This document shows, piece after piece, positions 43,354-52,627 of a stretch of DNA of 64,000 nucleotides. Positions within the stretch are counted from its first letter, which is position 1. Each line of letters starts with the position of its first letter. Where the stretch lies: NCBI RefSeq assembly GCF_012273515.2, contig NZ_CP050975.2:2046001-2110000 (forward strand). The letters are read 5' to 3'. The notes beneath the pieces were generated by a model. The model worked only from the letters and a program-made list of their open reading frames with translations. It was not told the DNA's origin and searched no databases. This DNA is from Streptomyces sp. RPA4-2. Lineage in GTDB: Bacteria > Actinomycetota > Actinomycetes > Streptomycetales > Streptomycetaceae. The position numbers were made by a program, and so were the translations under genes.

Positions 43354-45120
43354 TTACAGGTACTGACCGGTGTTGGCCACCGTGTCGATGGAGCGTCCGG
43401 TGTCCGCGCCCTGCTTTCCGGTGACGAGCGTACGGATGTAAACGATCCGTTCGCCCTTCTTTCCGGAGATCCGGGCCCAGTCGTCCGGGTTGGTGGTGTT
43501 CGGCAGGTCCTCGTTCTCCTTGAACTCGTCCACGCACGCCTGGAGGAGGTGGGAGACCCGGAGGCCCTTCTGGTTCTGTTCGAGGAAGGCCTTGATGGCC
43601 GCCTTCTTGGCGCGGCCCACGATGTTCTCGATCATGGCGCCGGAATTGAAGTCCTTGAAGTACAGGACTTCCTTGTCGCCGTTGGCGTAGGTGACCTCGA
43701 GGAAGCGGTTCTCCTCGGATTCGGCGTACATCTGCTCCACGGCGGTCTGGATCATGCCGTGGACGGTGGCTGCCCGGTCCCCGCCGTGCTCTCCGAGGTC
43801 GTCGGAGTGCAGCGGAAGGCGCTGGGTGAGGTACTTCGCGAAGATGTCCTTGGCGGCCTCGGCGTCCGGGCGCTCGATCTTGATCTTCACATCGAGTCGT
43901 CCGGGGCGCAGGATCGCGGGGTCGATCATGTCCTCACGGTTCGAGGCACCGATCACGACCACGTTCTCCAGGCCCTCCACGCCGTCGATCTCGGCGAGCA
44001 GCTGGGGGACGATGGTGTTCTCCACGTCCGAGCTGACGCCCGATCCACGGGTGCGGAAGAGGGACTCCATCTCGTCGAAGAAGACGATGACGGGGGTGCC
44101 CTCGCTGGCCTTCTCACGAGCACGCTGGAAGACGAGGCGGATCTGCCGCTCGGTCTCGCCGACGTACTTGTTCAGGAGCTCGGGGCCCTTGATGTTGAGG
44201 AAGAAGCTCTTGCCGGTGGCCTGGCCGGTGACCTCGGCGACCTTCTTGGCCAGCGAGTTGGCGACCGCCTTGGCGATGAGCGTCTTGCCGCATCCGGGGG
44301 GCCCGTAGAGCAGCACACCCTTGGGCGGCCGCAGTTCGTGCTCCTTGAAGAGGTCGGGGTAGAGGTACGGGAGCTCGACCGCGTCGCGGATCATTTCGAT
44401 CTGGTTCCCCAGGCCGCCGATCTGCTCGTAGCCGATGTCCGGGACCTCTTCGAGGACGAGTTCCTCGACCTCGCTCTTGGGAACGACCTCGTAGACATAG
44501 CCGGAACGGGGTTCGAGAAGCAGGGCGTCGCCGGGACGGATGGTGACGTCCAGCAGCGGCTCGGCGAGCCGTACCACCCGTTCCTCGTCGGTGTGCCCCA
44601 CCACGAGGGCGCGCTCGCCGTCCTCCAGGATCTCCTTGAGGGTGACGATGTCGCCGACGCTCTCGTACTCCATGGCCTCGACCACGTTGAGGGCTTCGTT
44701 GAGCATCACTTCCTGGCCGCGCCTGAGCTCTTCGAGCTCCACGCTGGGGCTGACGTTCACCCGGAGCTTGCGGCCCCCGGTGAAGATGTCCGCCGTGCCG
44801 TCCTCGTTCGCCACGAGGAAGACACCGAAGCCCGCCGGCGGCTGCGCGAGCCGGTCGACCTCTTCCTTGAGGGCCACGATCTGGTCGCGGGCCTCACGGA
44901 GCGTGTTGGCGAGCCGCTCGTTCTGCGCGGACACGCCGGCCAGGTTGGTCTGCAGCTCGACGATCCGCTCCTCGAGAATCCTCGTGTGCCGCGGAGAGTC
45001 GGCGAGCTTGCGTCGCAGGACGGCGATCTCCTGCTCAAGGTAGGCAACCTGCCCGGCAGGGTCATCGGACCCTCGTCCCGGGCGGATGCCGCGGTTCATG
45101 TCGTCGTCGTGGGCTGCCAC
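43354..45120 (-). CDS. arc: ARC/Mpa, AAA+ ATPase of the proteasome
   Basis: 588 residues from the GTG at 45120, chosen because it gives the standard [17 protein letters not shown] start, with GGAGGTGAGG upstream. An N-terminal coiled coil (about 28-75, which binds Pup) is followed by OB domains (about 90-235) and the AAA module: [32 protein letters not shown] and [18 protein letters not shown]. It ends NTGQYL; the penultimate tyrosine is the docking motif that opens the 20S gate. It unfolds pupylated proteins using ATP. Confidence 0.96.
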   Translation of the reverse strand: MAAHDDDMNRGIRPGRGSDDPAGQVAYLEQEIAVLRRKLADSPRHTRILEERIVELQTNLAGVSAQNERLANTLREARDQIVALKEEVDRLAQPPAGFGVFLVANEDGTADIFTGGRKLRVNVSPSVELEELRRGQEVMLNEALNVVEAMEYESVGDIVTLKEILEDGERALVVGHTDEERVVRLAEPLLDVTIRPGDALLLEPRSGYVYEVVPKSEVEELVLEEVPDIGYEQIGGLGNQIEMIRDAVELPYLYPDLFKEHELRPPKGVLLYGPPGCGKTLIAKAVANSLAKKVAEVTGQATGKSFFLNIKGPELLNKYVGETERQIRLVFQRAREKASEGTPVIVFFDEMESLFRTRGSGVSSDVENTIVPQLLAEIDGVEGLENVVVIGASNREDMIDPAILRPGRLDVKIKIERPDAEAAKDIFAKYLTQRLPLHSDDLGEHGGDRAATVHGMIQTAVEQMYAESEENRFLEVTYANGDKEVLYFKDFNSGAMIENIVGRAKKAAIKAFLEQNQKGLRVSHLLQACVDEFKENEDLPNTTNPDDWARISGKKGERIVYIRTLVTGKQGADTGRSIDTVANTGQYL

Positions 45121-45373
45121 GGTCCTCACCTCCTCCAAGGGGAGCTGGACGCTTCCAGACCCTACCTGGGTGGGTGTCGATTGAAACCCCTAGATCACAA
45201 AGACTGTCGAGGCGTGTCCGATCTTCACCCTTGCGCTCTCCCTCACGCCAGGGGAATACCCACCCAACATGATTGGGAAGCCGACGGAGGTAGGCTCAAA
45301 GTGTTCAACACCCGTCAGAGCTGGCCCGATTCCCCAGTCTTCGGATCGCTCGACGCAGGAAACGGCAGGAGAA

Positions 45374-45679
45374 ATGACCGTGCAGCAGGAGGCCGGAGCA
45401 AGCGGCGAGGCGCTCGAGGTATGGATCGACCAGGACCTCTGTACCGGAGACGGGATCTGCGCCCAGTACGCGCCGGAGGTCTTCGAGCTGGACATCGACG
45501 GCCTGGCCTACGTGAAGAGCGCCGACGACGAGCTGCTGCAGGCCCCGGGCGCCACAACGCCCGTACCGCTGACGCTTCTGCGTGACGTGACCGACTCGGC
45601 CAAGGAGTGCCCGGGCGACTGCATCCACGTACGTCGGGTTTCGGACAGGGTCGAGGTCTACGGACCCGACGTGGAGTGA
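45374..45679 (+). CDS. Small ferredoxin (3Fe-4S/4Fe-4S type)
   Basis: 101 residues. VWIDQDLCTGDGICAQYAPE and AKECPGDCIHV give cysteines at 23, 29, 79 and 83, close to the single-cluster ferredoxins that serve P450 enzymes in Streptomyces. The ATG at 45374 with AGGAGA upstream is preferred; earlier in-frame codons are not conserved. It is divergent from arc, with a 253-bp spacer. The partner enzyme is not nearby; the conservon P450 (12478-13986) is one candidate, but this is speculation. Confidence 0.9.
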   Translation: MTVQQEAGASGEALEVWIDQDLCTGDGICAQYAPEVFELDIDGLAYVKSADDELLQAPGATTPVPLTLLRDVTDSAKECPGDCIHVRRVSDRVEVYGPDVE

Positions 45680-45727
45680 TCCGGAAGCCACTCCACGTGA
45701 CGGATTGTCTCTTTTCTCACATTCTTC

Positions 45728-46303
45728 TCATACGCTCTGGGCGTCGGAAGGCGTCGAGCGGATGAACGCTCCGTTCTTCCACTGCCACTTGGCCCGGTCC
45801 TTCACGTCCGGACAGCAACTCGGCACGTCGGCCGACGAGTAGCCGAGCAGGGTCGCGGTGACGGCGCCGTCACGTACGGCGAAGCCCGTGACGCTCAGCC
45901 GGTCCTTCGGATCGACCAGGGTGGCGACGATCCGGGGTTTCTTCGCCGCCCCGCCCTGGGTGAGGACGTAGACACCGTTGGGCGGGGTGCCGGAGCCCGC
46001 GTCGCAGCGGACCACGGCGACCGTCTCCGGGCTGCCGTCGCCGTCGAGGTCTCCCGAAGCCTTCTTCTGCACGACGACCTCGGTGGGCCCGCAATCGAGG
46101 GGGAAGGTGACGGCCGCGGGGTCCGGGGGCGCGATCGCGGCCGGAGCGGCCTTCGCCCCGGGGCCGGGCTGGGCCGCCGTGGCCGATCCGGGCTGGACGA
46201 CCGAGGACAGGGCGACGACCCCGGCCACGGCGGTGGCCGTCGCCAGCCAGTGGATGGGACGGGTGTGCGTGTGTGCCAGTTCCGGGACGACGGATTGCTG
46301 CAC
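45728..46303 (-). CDS. Secreted or anchored protein of unknown function, FG-GAP-like stretch
   Basis: 191 residues. A signal-peptide-like segment (about 20-45, WLATATAVAGVVALSSVV) is followed by a proline/alanine linker and a globular part with DLDGDGSPETVAVVRCD, similar to calcium-binding repeat loops in FG-GAP proteins. Four cysteines (DCGP, RCDAG, SCCPD) may form disulfides. The GTG at 46303 has CAGGAGAC upstream and is preferred over an upstream start that lacks one. It is convergent with the ferredoxin gene (48 bp between stops). The function is unknown. Confidence 0.75.
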   Translation of the reverse strand: MQQSVVPELAHTHTRPIHWLATATAVAGVVALSSVVQPGSATAAQPGPGAKAAPAAIAPPDPAAVTFPLDCGPTEVVVQKKASGDLDGDGSPETVAVVRCDAGSGTPPNGVYVLTQGGAAKKPRIVATLVDPKDRLSVTGFAVRDGAVTATLLGYSSADVPSCCPDVKDRAKWQWKNGAFIRSTPSDAQSV

Positions 46304-46448
46304 TGGGAGCGTCTCCTGGGAGGGCTGTGCCGGTGTGGGGGTGGAGTGGCCAGCATGGTGCCACACGTCACAGTCGGGCGGAACGGCGGGGTCCGGACTT
46401 CTGGCGGCGCGTCAACAGAAACGCGCCCTGCCCCAGTTGCGGAAAGGC

Positions 46449-46490
46449 CTGTGGCCGGGTCCCCGGGTGTCTCCGGGAACTCGGCCACAG
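46449..46490 (-). terminator. Stem-loop after trmI
   Basis: CTGTGGCCG at 46449-46457 pairs with CGGCCACAG at 46482-46490, with an inner CCCGG/CCGGG pair. It lies about 45 bp past the trmI stop. Confidence 0.75.
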
Positions 46491-46533
46491 GGGTGGAGCG
46501 TTGGGTACGCGCGCGGCGGGGACGCCGGCCGGA

Positions 46534-47436
46534 TCAGCGGGCGGTGCCGCCGTCGGCGTTGGGACCGGCGTAGTCCTCGCCGTAGGCGCCCTTGGCGGGG
46601 CGGCGCCGGCGCATGGGCGGCTCGACGCCGTCCGCGAGGCGGCGGGCGGTGAGCAGGAAGCCGGTGTGCCCGATCATCCGGTGGTCCGGGCGGACGGCGA
46701 GGCCCTCGATGTGCCAGTTGCGGATCATCGACTCCCAGGCGGTCGGCTCGTTGAAGGAGCCGATCTCGCGGATGGACTCGACGGTCCGCGCGAGCTGGGT
46801 GGTCGTCGCCACGTAGCAGCACAGGATGCCGCCGGGGACGAGTGCCTTGGAGACGGCCTCCAGGCACTCCCAGGGGGCGAGCATGTCGAGGATGACGCGG
46901 TCGACCTCGGTGTCGCTCAGGTTGTCCTGGAGGTCGCCCACGGTGAGCTGCCAGGCGGGGTGCGGGCCGCCGAAGTAGCGCTCCACGTTCTGCTGGGCGA
47001 TCTCCGCGAAGTCCTCGCGGCGCTCGTAGGAGTGCAGCATGCCCTGGTCGCCGATGGCGCGCAGCAGGAAGCTGCTGAGCGAGCCGGAGCCGACGCCCGC
47101 CTCCACGACGCGTGCGCCGGGGAAGATGTCCGCGAAGGCCAGGATCTGCCCCGCGTCCTTGGGGTAGACCACGGCGGCACCGCGGGGCATGGACAGGACG
47201 TAGTCGGGGAGCAGGGGGCGCAGCGCGAGATAGGCGACGTTCCCCGTGGTGCGGACAACGCTGCCCTCGGGAGCACCGATCAGCTCGTCGTGCGGGAAGG
47301 AACCCTTGTGGGTGTGGAAATTCTTCCCGGCCTCGAGCGTGAACGTGTAGTGGCGGCCCTTGGGGTCGGTCAGCTGAACCTGGTCCCCGACCTTGAAGGG
47401 CCCGCGCCTGCGGGCGGCACCGGTCGGTTCGGACAT
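46534..47436 (-). CDS. trmI: TrmI, tRNA (adenine-58-N1)-methyltransferase
   Basis: 300 residues. A small N-terminal barrel (FKVGDQVQLTDPKGRHYTF) precedes the Rossmann methyltransferase with AdoMet loop VVEAGVGSGSLSSFLLRA and the catalytic-site strand VDRVILDMLAPWECLE. It methylates A58 in the T-loop of tRNAs. The gene is 53 bp downstream of the protease gene on the same strand. The last 25 residues are basic and low in conservation. Confidence 0.94.
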   Translation of the reverse strand: MSEPTGAARRRGPFKVGDQVQLTDPKGRHYTFTLEAGKNFHTHKGSFPHDELIGAPEGSVVRTTGNVAYLALRPLLPDYVLSMPRGAAVVYPKDAGQILAFADIFPGARVVEAGVGSGSLSSFLLRAIGDQGMLHSYERREDFAEIAQQNVERYFGGPHPAWQLTVGDLQDNLSDTEVDRVILDMLAPWECLEAVSKALVPGGILCCYVATTTQLARTVESIREIGSFNEPTAWESMIRNWHIEGLAVRPDHRMIGHTGFLLTARRLADGVEPPMRRRRPAKGAYGEDYAGPNADGGTAR

Positions 47437-47489
47437 GTGAACAGCCTACCGGTCCCCGCGCGGGGCGCCGACCATGGCCGATGCGCGGT

Positions 47490-49100
47490 TCAGGAGGGCC
47501 TGGCCATCGCCTTGACGAAGGCCCGCTCGACGTCCGCCGCCGAGAGGACCCCGTAGATCTCACCCGAGTCCTCCACCACCAGGTACTCGGTCGCGGGGGT
47601 CGCGCGCAGGACGTCGAGGAGTGGCTCGCCCGCGAGCTCGGCGGAGACCCGCATGCCGTCGGTGATGTCCTGGGCGAGGCCGCTGACGGCCACCCAGGGG
47701 CGGCGGTGTTCCGGTACGCCGACGATGGCGGCCTCGCGCACCAGGGAGAGGGGCTCGCCGTTGGCGTCGACGACGACCAGGGCGCGGGCGCCCGCGTCGT
47801 TGGCGCGGCGCAGCGCCTCGGAGAGAGGGGTGCTGGTCTCGACCGGGACCGCTCGCCGGGTGAGCGAGCGGGCCCGCAGTTCGGGCAGGTGTTCGCGCAG
47901 ACGGGCCATGCGCAGGCTGTTGCCGGCGCCGGTCCAGATGATGGCGGCGAGGATCGCGGCCAGCAGGGCGTCGGTGACCGTGTCCATGCCGCCGATGTTG
48001 TCCTGGGTCTCGCCGAGCGCTCCGGACTGGGTGAGCAGGGGCAGGCCGATCAGGACGGAGACGGCGAGCGCGCGGCCGACCCAGGCCGCCGCGACGGTGC
48101 CGGTCATCGGCCTGCCGGTGATCTTCCAGACGACGGCGCGGAGCATCCGGCCGCCGTCCAGGGGAAGACCGGGGAGCAGGTTGAAGGCGGCCACGATCAG
48201 GTTGGAGATCATCAGACCGGCGAGCAGGACACCGGGGACCGTGCCGGGCTCGACGGCGAGCATGGCGAGGTAGAAGAGGCCGGAGAGGACCAGTGAGAGC
48301 AGCGGTCCGACGAAGGACAGCACGAACTCCCGGCCCGGGGTCTCGGCCTCCTTCTCGATCTCGGACACCCCGCCGAAGAACTGCAGCTGGATCCGGCGCA
48401 CCGGCAGCTTGAAGCGCAGGGCGGCGACCGTGTGGGCCAGCTCGTGGACCAGCACGGAGGCGTAGAAGGCGACCGCGAAGAAGAGGGAGACGAGGTAGCG
48501 CAGGGCGCCGAGTTCGGGCAGCACGCGGTCGAGCTGGCCGCCGAACACCCAGGTGATCAGCGCGGCGACGAGGAACCAGCTGGGCGCCACGTAGACCGGT
48601 ACGCCGAACGGACGCCCCATCAGCAGTCCGCCACCGGGCTCCCGGCGGCGGCGTGGGGGCCTCGGCCCGCGACCACCGCCGGCGCCGTCCGTACCGGTGC
48701 CGGTACCGGACTGGGCGAGGGTGCGGTGGTGCGCGGTGGTGTCCGTGCCGGTGGGCCGGTCGGGTTCGTGGGACTCCGGGGACGGGCGTCCTGCGTCCGG
48801 GGCGGGGGCGGCGTGGTCGTCGGCGGTCACCGTCCGTCCCGGGTCCGTTCGCGGAGGTCTCGTGCGGCTCGCCGTGGAGGGGCGTCCGGGTCGTCGCGCG
48901 GCTCGGGTCGGGGGCTCCGGGTGCGCGCGGGTCGGGTCGGCGGTGTTCGGGTCGGCGGCTGCCCGCGGGCGCTCGTGCCGGTCCGGTCCGGGTCGCGTGG
49001 CGTCCGCGGCCGGCCCGGCGGGGGCCTGGGGCCCCTCGTGGCGCTCGGTCGCTTCGTCGGTGCCGGATCGCGGCTGCCCGCTCCCGCCGCTCTCGTCCAC
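47490..49100 (-). CDS. Site-2 (M50) metalloprotease with CBS domains
   Basis: 536 residues. The first about 160 are a proline-, arginine- and threonine-rich, disordered-looking extension. Membrane segments follow, with the zinc motif HELAH (His about 219, Glu 220, His 223) and the second ligand motif NLLPGLPLDGGRMLRA. A C-terminal pair of CBS domains (about 410-530, RALVVVDANGEPLSLV and EYLVVEDSGEIYGVLSA) may bind nucleotides and regulate activity. These proteases cut membrane-bound regulators. The GTG at 49100 has GAGGGGAC upstream. An ATG at the start of the membrane part (GRPFGVPVYVAP) is an alternative start. Confidence 0.88.
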   Translation of the reverse strand: MDESGGSGQPRSGTDEATERHEGPQAPAGPAADATRPGPDRHERPRAAADPNTADPTRAHPEPPTRAARRPGRPSTASRTRPPRTDPGRTVTADDHAAPAPDAGRPSPESHEPDRPTGTDTTAHHRTLAQSGTGTGTDGAGGGRGPRPPRRRREPGGGLLMGRPFGVPVYVAPSWFLVAALITWVFGGQLDRVLPELGALRYLVSLFFAVAFYASVLVHELAHTVAALRFKLPVRRIQLQFFGGVSEIEKEAETPGREFVLSFVGPLLSLVLSGLFYLAMLAVEPGTVPGVLLAGLMISNLIVAAFNLLPGLPLDGGRMLRAVVWKITGRPMTGTVAAAWVGRALAVSVLIGLPLLTQSGALGETQDNIGGMDTVTDALLAAILAAIIWTGAGNSLRMARLREHLPELRARSLTRRAVPVETSTPLSEALRRANDAGARALVVVDANGEPLSLVREAAIVGVPEHRRPWVAVSGLAQDITDGMRVSAELAGEPLLDVLRATPATEYLVVEDSGEIYGVLSAADVERAFVKAMARPS

Positions 49101-49275
49101 GATGTCCCCTCGTTCGAAGCGTCTCCCGCTCCCGATCATGCGAAGCAGGGTCTGTGGTCGATGGTATGCGTCGGTCGCGACACGTTCCGCCCCGGCACCC
49201 CCTCTGTTTTCCGTGCCGTCGCACCAGTCCCTCGCGTGCACTCACTGTCAGTGGCGGGCCGTAAGGTCTTGGGAC

Positions 49276-50181
49276 ATGGAGACCAGCACCGAGGGCGCCG
49301 TCCCGCCCGAGCCGACCGCGGCTGTCACGGCCGCGCCGCCGGCGTCCCTGTCGCCCTCGCGCGCCAGCGACTTCATGCAGTGCCCGCTGCTCTACCGGTT
49401 CCGGGTGATCGACAAGCTCCCCGAGAAGCCGAGCGAGGCGGCCACCCGCGGCACGCTGGTGCACGCGGTGCTGGAGCGGCTCTTCGACTCCCCGGCGACG
49501 GAGCGGACGGCCCCGCGTGCCAAGTCCCTCATCCCCGGCCAGTGGGACCGGCTGCGCGAGACACGGCCCGAGGTCGTGGAGCTGTTCGCCGACGACCCCG
49601 AGGGTGAGCGGCTGGCGCGTTGGCTCGGCGAGGCGGAGCGGCTGGTGGAGCGCTGGTTCAGCCTGGAGGACCCGACCCGGCTCGAGCCCGCCGAGCGCGA
49701 GCTTTTCATCGAGGCCCGGCTCGACTCCGGGCTGAAGCTGCGCGGCATCATCGACCGCGTCGACGTGGCGCCGACGGGCGAGGTCAGGATCGTCGACTAC
49801 AAGACGGGCAAGGCCCCCCGGCCCGAGTACGCCGAGGGCGCGCTGTTCCAGATGAAGTTCTACGCCCTGGTGGTGTGGCGGCTGAAGCAGGTGGTCCCGC
49901 GCCGTCTCCAGCTCGTCTATCTCGGCAGCGGCGACGTGCTGACGTACGACCCGGCGATCGCGGACCTGGAGCGGGTCGAGCGCAAGCTGCTCGCGCTGTG
50001 GGAGGCGATCCGGGAGGCCACCGAGACGGGCGACTGGCGGCCGCGTCCCACCAAACTCTGCGGCTGGTGCGACCACCAGGCGGTGTGTCCGGAATTCGGC
50101 GGTACTCCCCCGCCGTATCCACTCCCGGTCAGGGCGCCCGAGTCGGGCGGTACCGAGCAGGGCAGAATGGGGCCGGACTAG
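49276..50181 (+). CDS. RecB/Cas4-like PD-(D/E)XK nuclease with a probable Fe-S cluster
   Basis: 301 residues. Nuclease motifs are TRGTLVHAVLERLF, GIIDRVDV and VRIVDYKTGKAPR, the last supplying the Asp and Lys of the PD-(D/E)XK core. Four cysteines in the AddB/Cas4 arrangement (C36 of DFMQCPLLYRF, and C262, C265 and C271 of CGWCDHQAVC) suggest a 4Fe-4S cluster that holds the fold. The role is probably DNA end processing or repair. The ATG at 49276 lies 8 bp after TAAGGT, a possible leaderless promoter. It is divergent from the protease gene (175 bp) and only 14 bp before the response-regulator gene. Confidence 0.9.
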   Translation: METSTEGAVPPEPTAAVTAAPPASLSPSRASDFMQCPLLYRFRVIDKLPEKPSEAATRGTLVHAVLERLFDSPATERTAPRAKSLIPGQWDRLRETRPEVVELFADDPEGERLARWLGEAERLVERWFSLEDPTRLEPAERELFIEARLDSGLKLRGIIDRVDVAPTGEVRIVDYKTGKAPRPEYAEGALFQMKFYALVVWRLKQVVPRRLQLVYLGSGDVLTYDPAIADLERVERKLLALWEAIREATETGDWRPRPTKLCGWCDHQAVCPEFGGTPPPYPLPVRAPESGGTEQGRMGPD

Positions 50182-50195
50182 CGAAGGAGACTTAC

Positions 50196-50867
50196 GTGGC
50201 CATCCGCGTCCTACTGGTCGACGACCAGCCGCTGCTGCGCACCGGCTTCCGGATGATTCTGGAGGCCGAGCAGGATCTGGCGGTCGTCGGCGAGGCCGGT
50301 GACGGTCTCCAGGCACTGGATCAGGTGCGTGCCCTGCAGCCCGATGTGGTTCTGATGGACATCCGCATGCCGCGGATGGACGGGGTGGAGGCGACCCGGC
50401 AGATCACCGGCCCGGGGCGCGACGGCCCGGCCAAGGTGCTCGTCCTGACGACCTTCGACCTCGACGAGTACGTGGTGGAGGCGCTGCGGGCGGGCGCCAG
50501 CGGTTTCCTCCTGAAGGACGCTCCGGCCAACGAGCTGGTGCAGGCGATCCGGGTGGTCGCCGCGGGCGAGGCGATGCTCGCCCCGAGCATCACACGCCGG
50601 CTCCTGGACAAGTACGCGAGTCACCTGCCGTCCGGCGACGAGCCCGTGCCCGACACCCTGCACACCCTCACCGAGCGCGAGGTGGAGGTGCTGAAGCTGG
50701 TGGCGCGCGGTCTGTCGAACGCGGAGGTCGCCGCCGACCTGTTCGTCAGCGAGACCACCGTCAAGACGCATGTGGGCCACGTCCTCACCAAGCTGGGTCT
50801 GCGCGACCGGGTGCAGGCCGCGGTGTACGCGTACGAGAGCGGGTTGGTGCGCCCCGGCGCGCAGTGA
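50196..50867 (+). CDS. NarL/LuxR-type response regulator, orphan
   Basis: 223 residues. The receiver domain (1-120) has VLLVDDQPLLRTGF with Asp9 and Asp10, phospho-acceptor Asp55 in LMDIRMP, and the lysine of GFLLKDAP. The LuxR HTH (about 155-215) reads LTEREVEVLKLVARGLSNAE and VSETTVKTHVGHVLTKLGLR. No histidine kinase is adjacent, so its partner is elsewhere. GTG at 50196 with GAAGGAGA upstream. It is probably co-transcribed with the nuclease gene. Confidence 0.93.
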   Translation: MAIRVLLVDDQPLLRTGFRMILEAEQDLAVVGEAGDGLQALDQVRALQPDVVLMDIRMPRMDGVEATRQITGPGRDGPAKVLVLTTFDLDEYVVEALRAGASGFLLKDAPANELVQAIRVVAAGEAMLAPSITRRLLDKYASHLPSGDEPVPDTLHTLTEREVEVLKLVARGLSNAEVAADLFVSETTVKTHVGHVLTKLGLRDRVQAAVYAYESGLVRPGAQ

Positions 50868-50882
50868 CCCCACCGGCGGTGC

Positions 50883-50932
50883 GACCGTGGGCGCCTTCCT
50901 CCCGTACGTCCTGGAGGAAGGCGCCCACGGTC
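50883..50932. terminator. 20-bp perfect stem-loop between convergent genes
   Basis: 50883-50902 is the exact reverse complement of 50913-50932, with a 10-nt loop. It lies between the response regulator (+) and the binding-lipoprotein gene (-) and can stop both. Confidence 0.9.
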
Positions 50933-50960
50933 GTGTACGGGCGGGTGTGTTCGGGCCCGC

Positions 50961-52562
50961 TCAGTCCTTGCTGATCTCCCAGAACCGGAACACGGTCGAG
51001 GAGTCGAGGCAGTTCTCCAGGCCGTAGACGTTGTCCCGCACGACCGCGTACTGCTTGGCCTGCCAGACGGGGATGACCGGGAGCTGCTCGGCCACGATGT
51101 CCTGGATCTTGCCGTACTCGGCTTCGGTGGAGGAGCGGTTGCTCTGGGCGGCCGTCTTCGGGATGAGACGACCGGTGACGGTGCTGTTGGTGTAGTTGTT
51201 CTGCAGCACGTTGCCCTTGCCGAAGAAGGGGGCCGTGAAGTTGTCGGGGTCCGGGTAGTCGGGCACCCAGCCCTTCACGTAGACGCCGTACTTGCCGCGG
51301 GCGACGTCCTTCTCGTACCGGTCGTAGGCGACGGACTTCACGGTCGCGTGGAACAGCCCGCTGGCGTTGAGCTGCTGGGCGATCGCTCTGAACTCCTGGT
51401 CGGTGGCGGGGCCGTAGCGCGACGGGGTCGACCAGAGCGTCAGGGCGACCTTGCCGGTGACGCCCTCGTCCTTGAGCGCCGCGGCGGCCTTCTCCTTGGA
51501 CGGGCGGTCACCGTAGGTGTCGGAGAAGGCCGTGTCGTGGCCCGTGATCCCGGCCGGGATGATCGAGTAGAGCGGCGTCGCCGTGCCCTGGTAGACCTCG
51601 TTGACGAGGGCCGCGCGGTCGAGCAGATAGGCGATGGCCTTGCGCACGCCGAGCTTGCCGGCCACCGGGTCGTCCATGTTGAAGACCAGGTGCTGCACCT
51701 CGGCGCTGCTGCCCTCGACGATGCTGACGCCCCTGCCGGTGGAGGTGTCGTTGGTGATGTCCGCGATGCCGTCGGCGGCCAGACCCCGGTAGGCGACGTC
51801 GACCCGGTGGTCCAGCACCGCCGTCCTCAGGGCGTCCTGGGCGCCGTGGAAGAACCTCAGCGTGACACCGGAGTTCTTCACCTTGGCGGTGCCCCGGTAG
51901 CTGTCGTTGACCGAGAAGACGGCCTGGTCCTTGTCGAAGGAGTCCAGCTTGTACGGGCCCGAGCCGACCGCCTGGTGGTCCGCGCGCAGCCCGTTCCCGG
52001 CGTACTGCCGGTGGTCCACGATCGAGCCGGCGCCGGAGGCTATCTTGCTCGGGAAGGTGGCGTCGGCGTACTTGAGCTTGAAGACCACCGTCCTGGCGTC
52101 CGGGGCCCGCACGGTGTCGAGCATGGGGAACATGACCGCGGGGCCTGCGGGGTCCGCGATGTTCAGCATGCGGTCGAAGGAGAACTTGACGTCCTTCGAG
52201 GTGAGCGGGTCACCGTTGCTGAACTTCAGGCCGTCCTTGAGGGTGCAGGTGTAGACCGTGGTCCCGGTGCCCGAGAACGAGCACTCCTTGGCGGCTTCGG
52301 GCGACGGCTCCGTGGCGCCGTTGGAGAAGCTCAGCAGGGACTGGAAGACGTTGTTGAACAACAGCCAGGATCCCGAGTCGTACCCGGACGCCGGGTCGGT
52401 GGCCAGGACGTCGTCGGACATCCCGATCACGACGGAGGAGCCGGTGCTCCCGGTGCCGCCCGTTTCCGAGCCGCAGCCTGCGAGCAGGCCGATGGCCAGC
52501 CCCGTCGCGACGGACAGGACCGGCCATTGGTTGCGCATGTTCACGAGGAGGTGCCTTGTCAT
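50961..52562 (-). CDS. Oligopeptide/nickel-type ABC substrate-binding lipoprotein (SBP family 5)
   Basis: 533 residues. The signal peptide ends at the lipobox LLAGCGS. The mature part has SBP_bac_5 marks: VIGMSDDVLATDPASGYDSG, LKDGLKFSNGDPLTSKDVKFSF, KAIAYLLDRAALVNEVYQG and YGVYVKGWVPDYPDPDNF. The ATG at 52562 is used; an ATG at 52538 (RNQWPVLSVATG) is equally plausible. No permease or ATPase gene is nearby. The adjacent downstream-facing neighbour (52628-54235) is a paralogue in tandem, so the pair probably arose by duplication and diverged. The ligand is unknown. Confidence 0.9.
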   Translation of the reverse strand: MTRHLLVNMRNQWPVLSVATGLAIGLLAGCGSETGGTGSTGSSVVIGMSDDVLATDPASGYDSGSWLLFNNVFQSLLSFSNGATEPSPEAAKECSFSGTGTTVYTCTLKDGLKFSNGDPLTSKDVKFSFDRMLNIADPAGPAVMFPMLDTVRAPDARTVVFKLKYADATFPSKIASGAGSIVDHRQYAGNGLRADHQAVGSGPYKLDSFDKDQAVFSVNDSYRGTAKVKNSGVTLRFFHGAQDALRTAVLDHRVDVAYRGLAADGIADITNDTSTGRGVSIVEGSSAEVQHLVFNMDDPVAGKLGVRKAIAYLLDRAALVNEVYQGTATPLYSIIPAGITGHDTAFSDTYGDRPSKEKAAAALKDEGVTGKVALTLWSTPSRYGPATDQEFRAIAQQLNASGLFHATVKSVAYDRYEKDVARGKYGVYVKGWVPDYPDPDNFTAPFFGKGNVLQNNYTNSTVTGRLIPKTAAQSNRSSTEAEYGKIQDIVAEQLPVIPVWQAKQYAVVRDNVYGLENCLDSSTVFRFWEISKD

Positions 52563-52627
52563 TGGTTCTCTGGAGCGCCGGTCCGGCGGACGCCGGTCCG
52601 GGGCGGCCGACGCCCCTGGAGGACCGG

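Noticed and set aside
41674..45585. Long forward open frame antisense to dop and arc
   Set aside because: It is a compositional shadow: dop and arc are unmistakable on the reverse strand.
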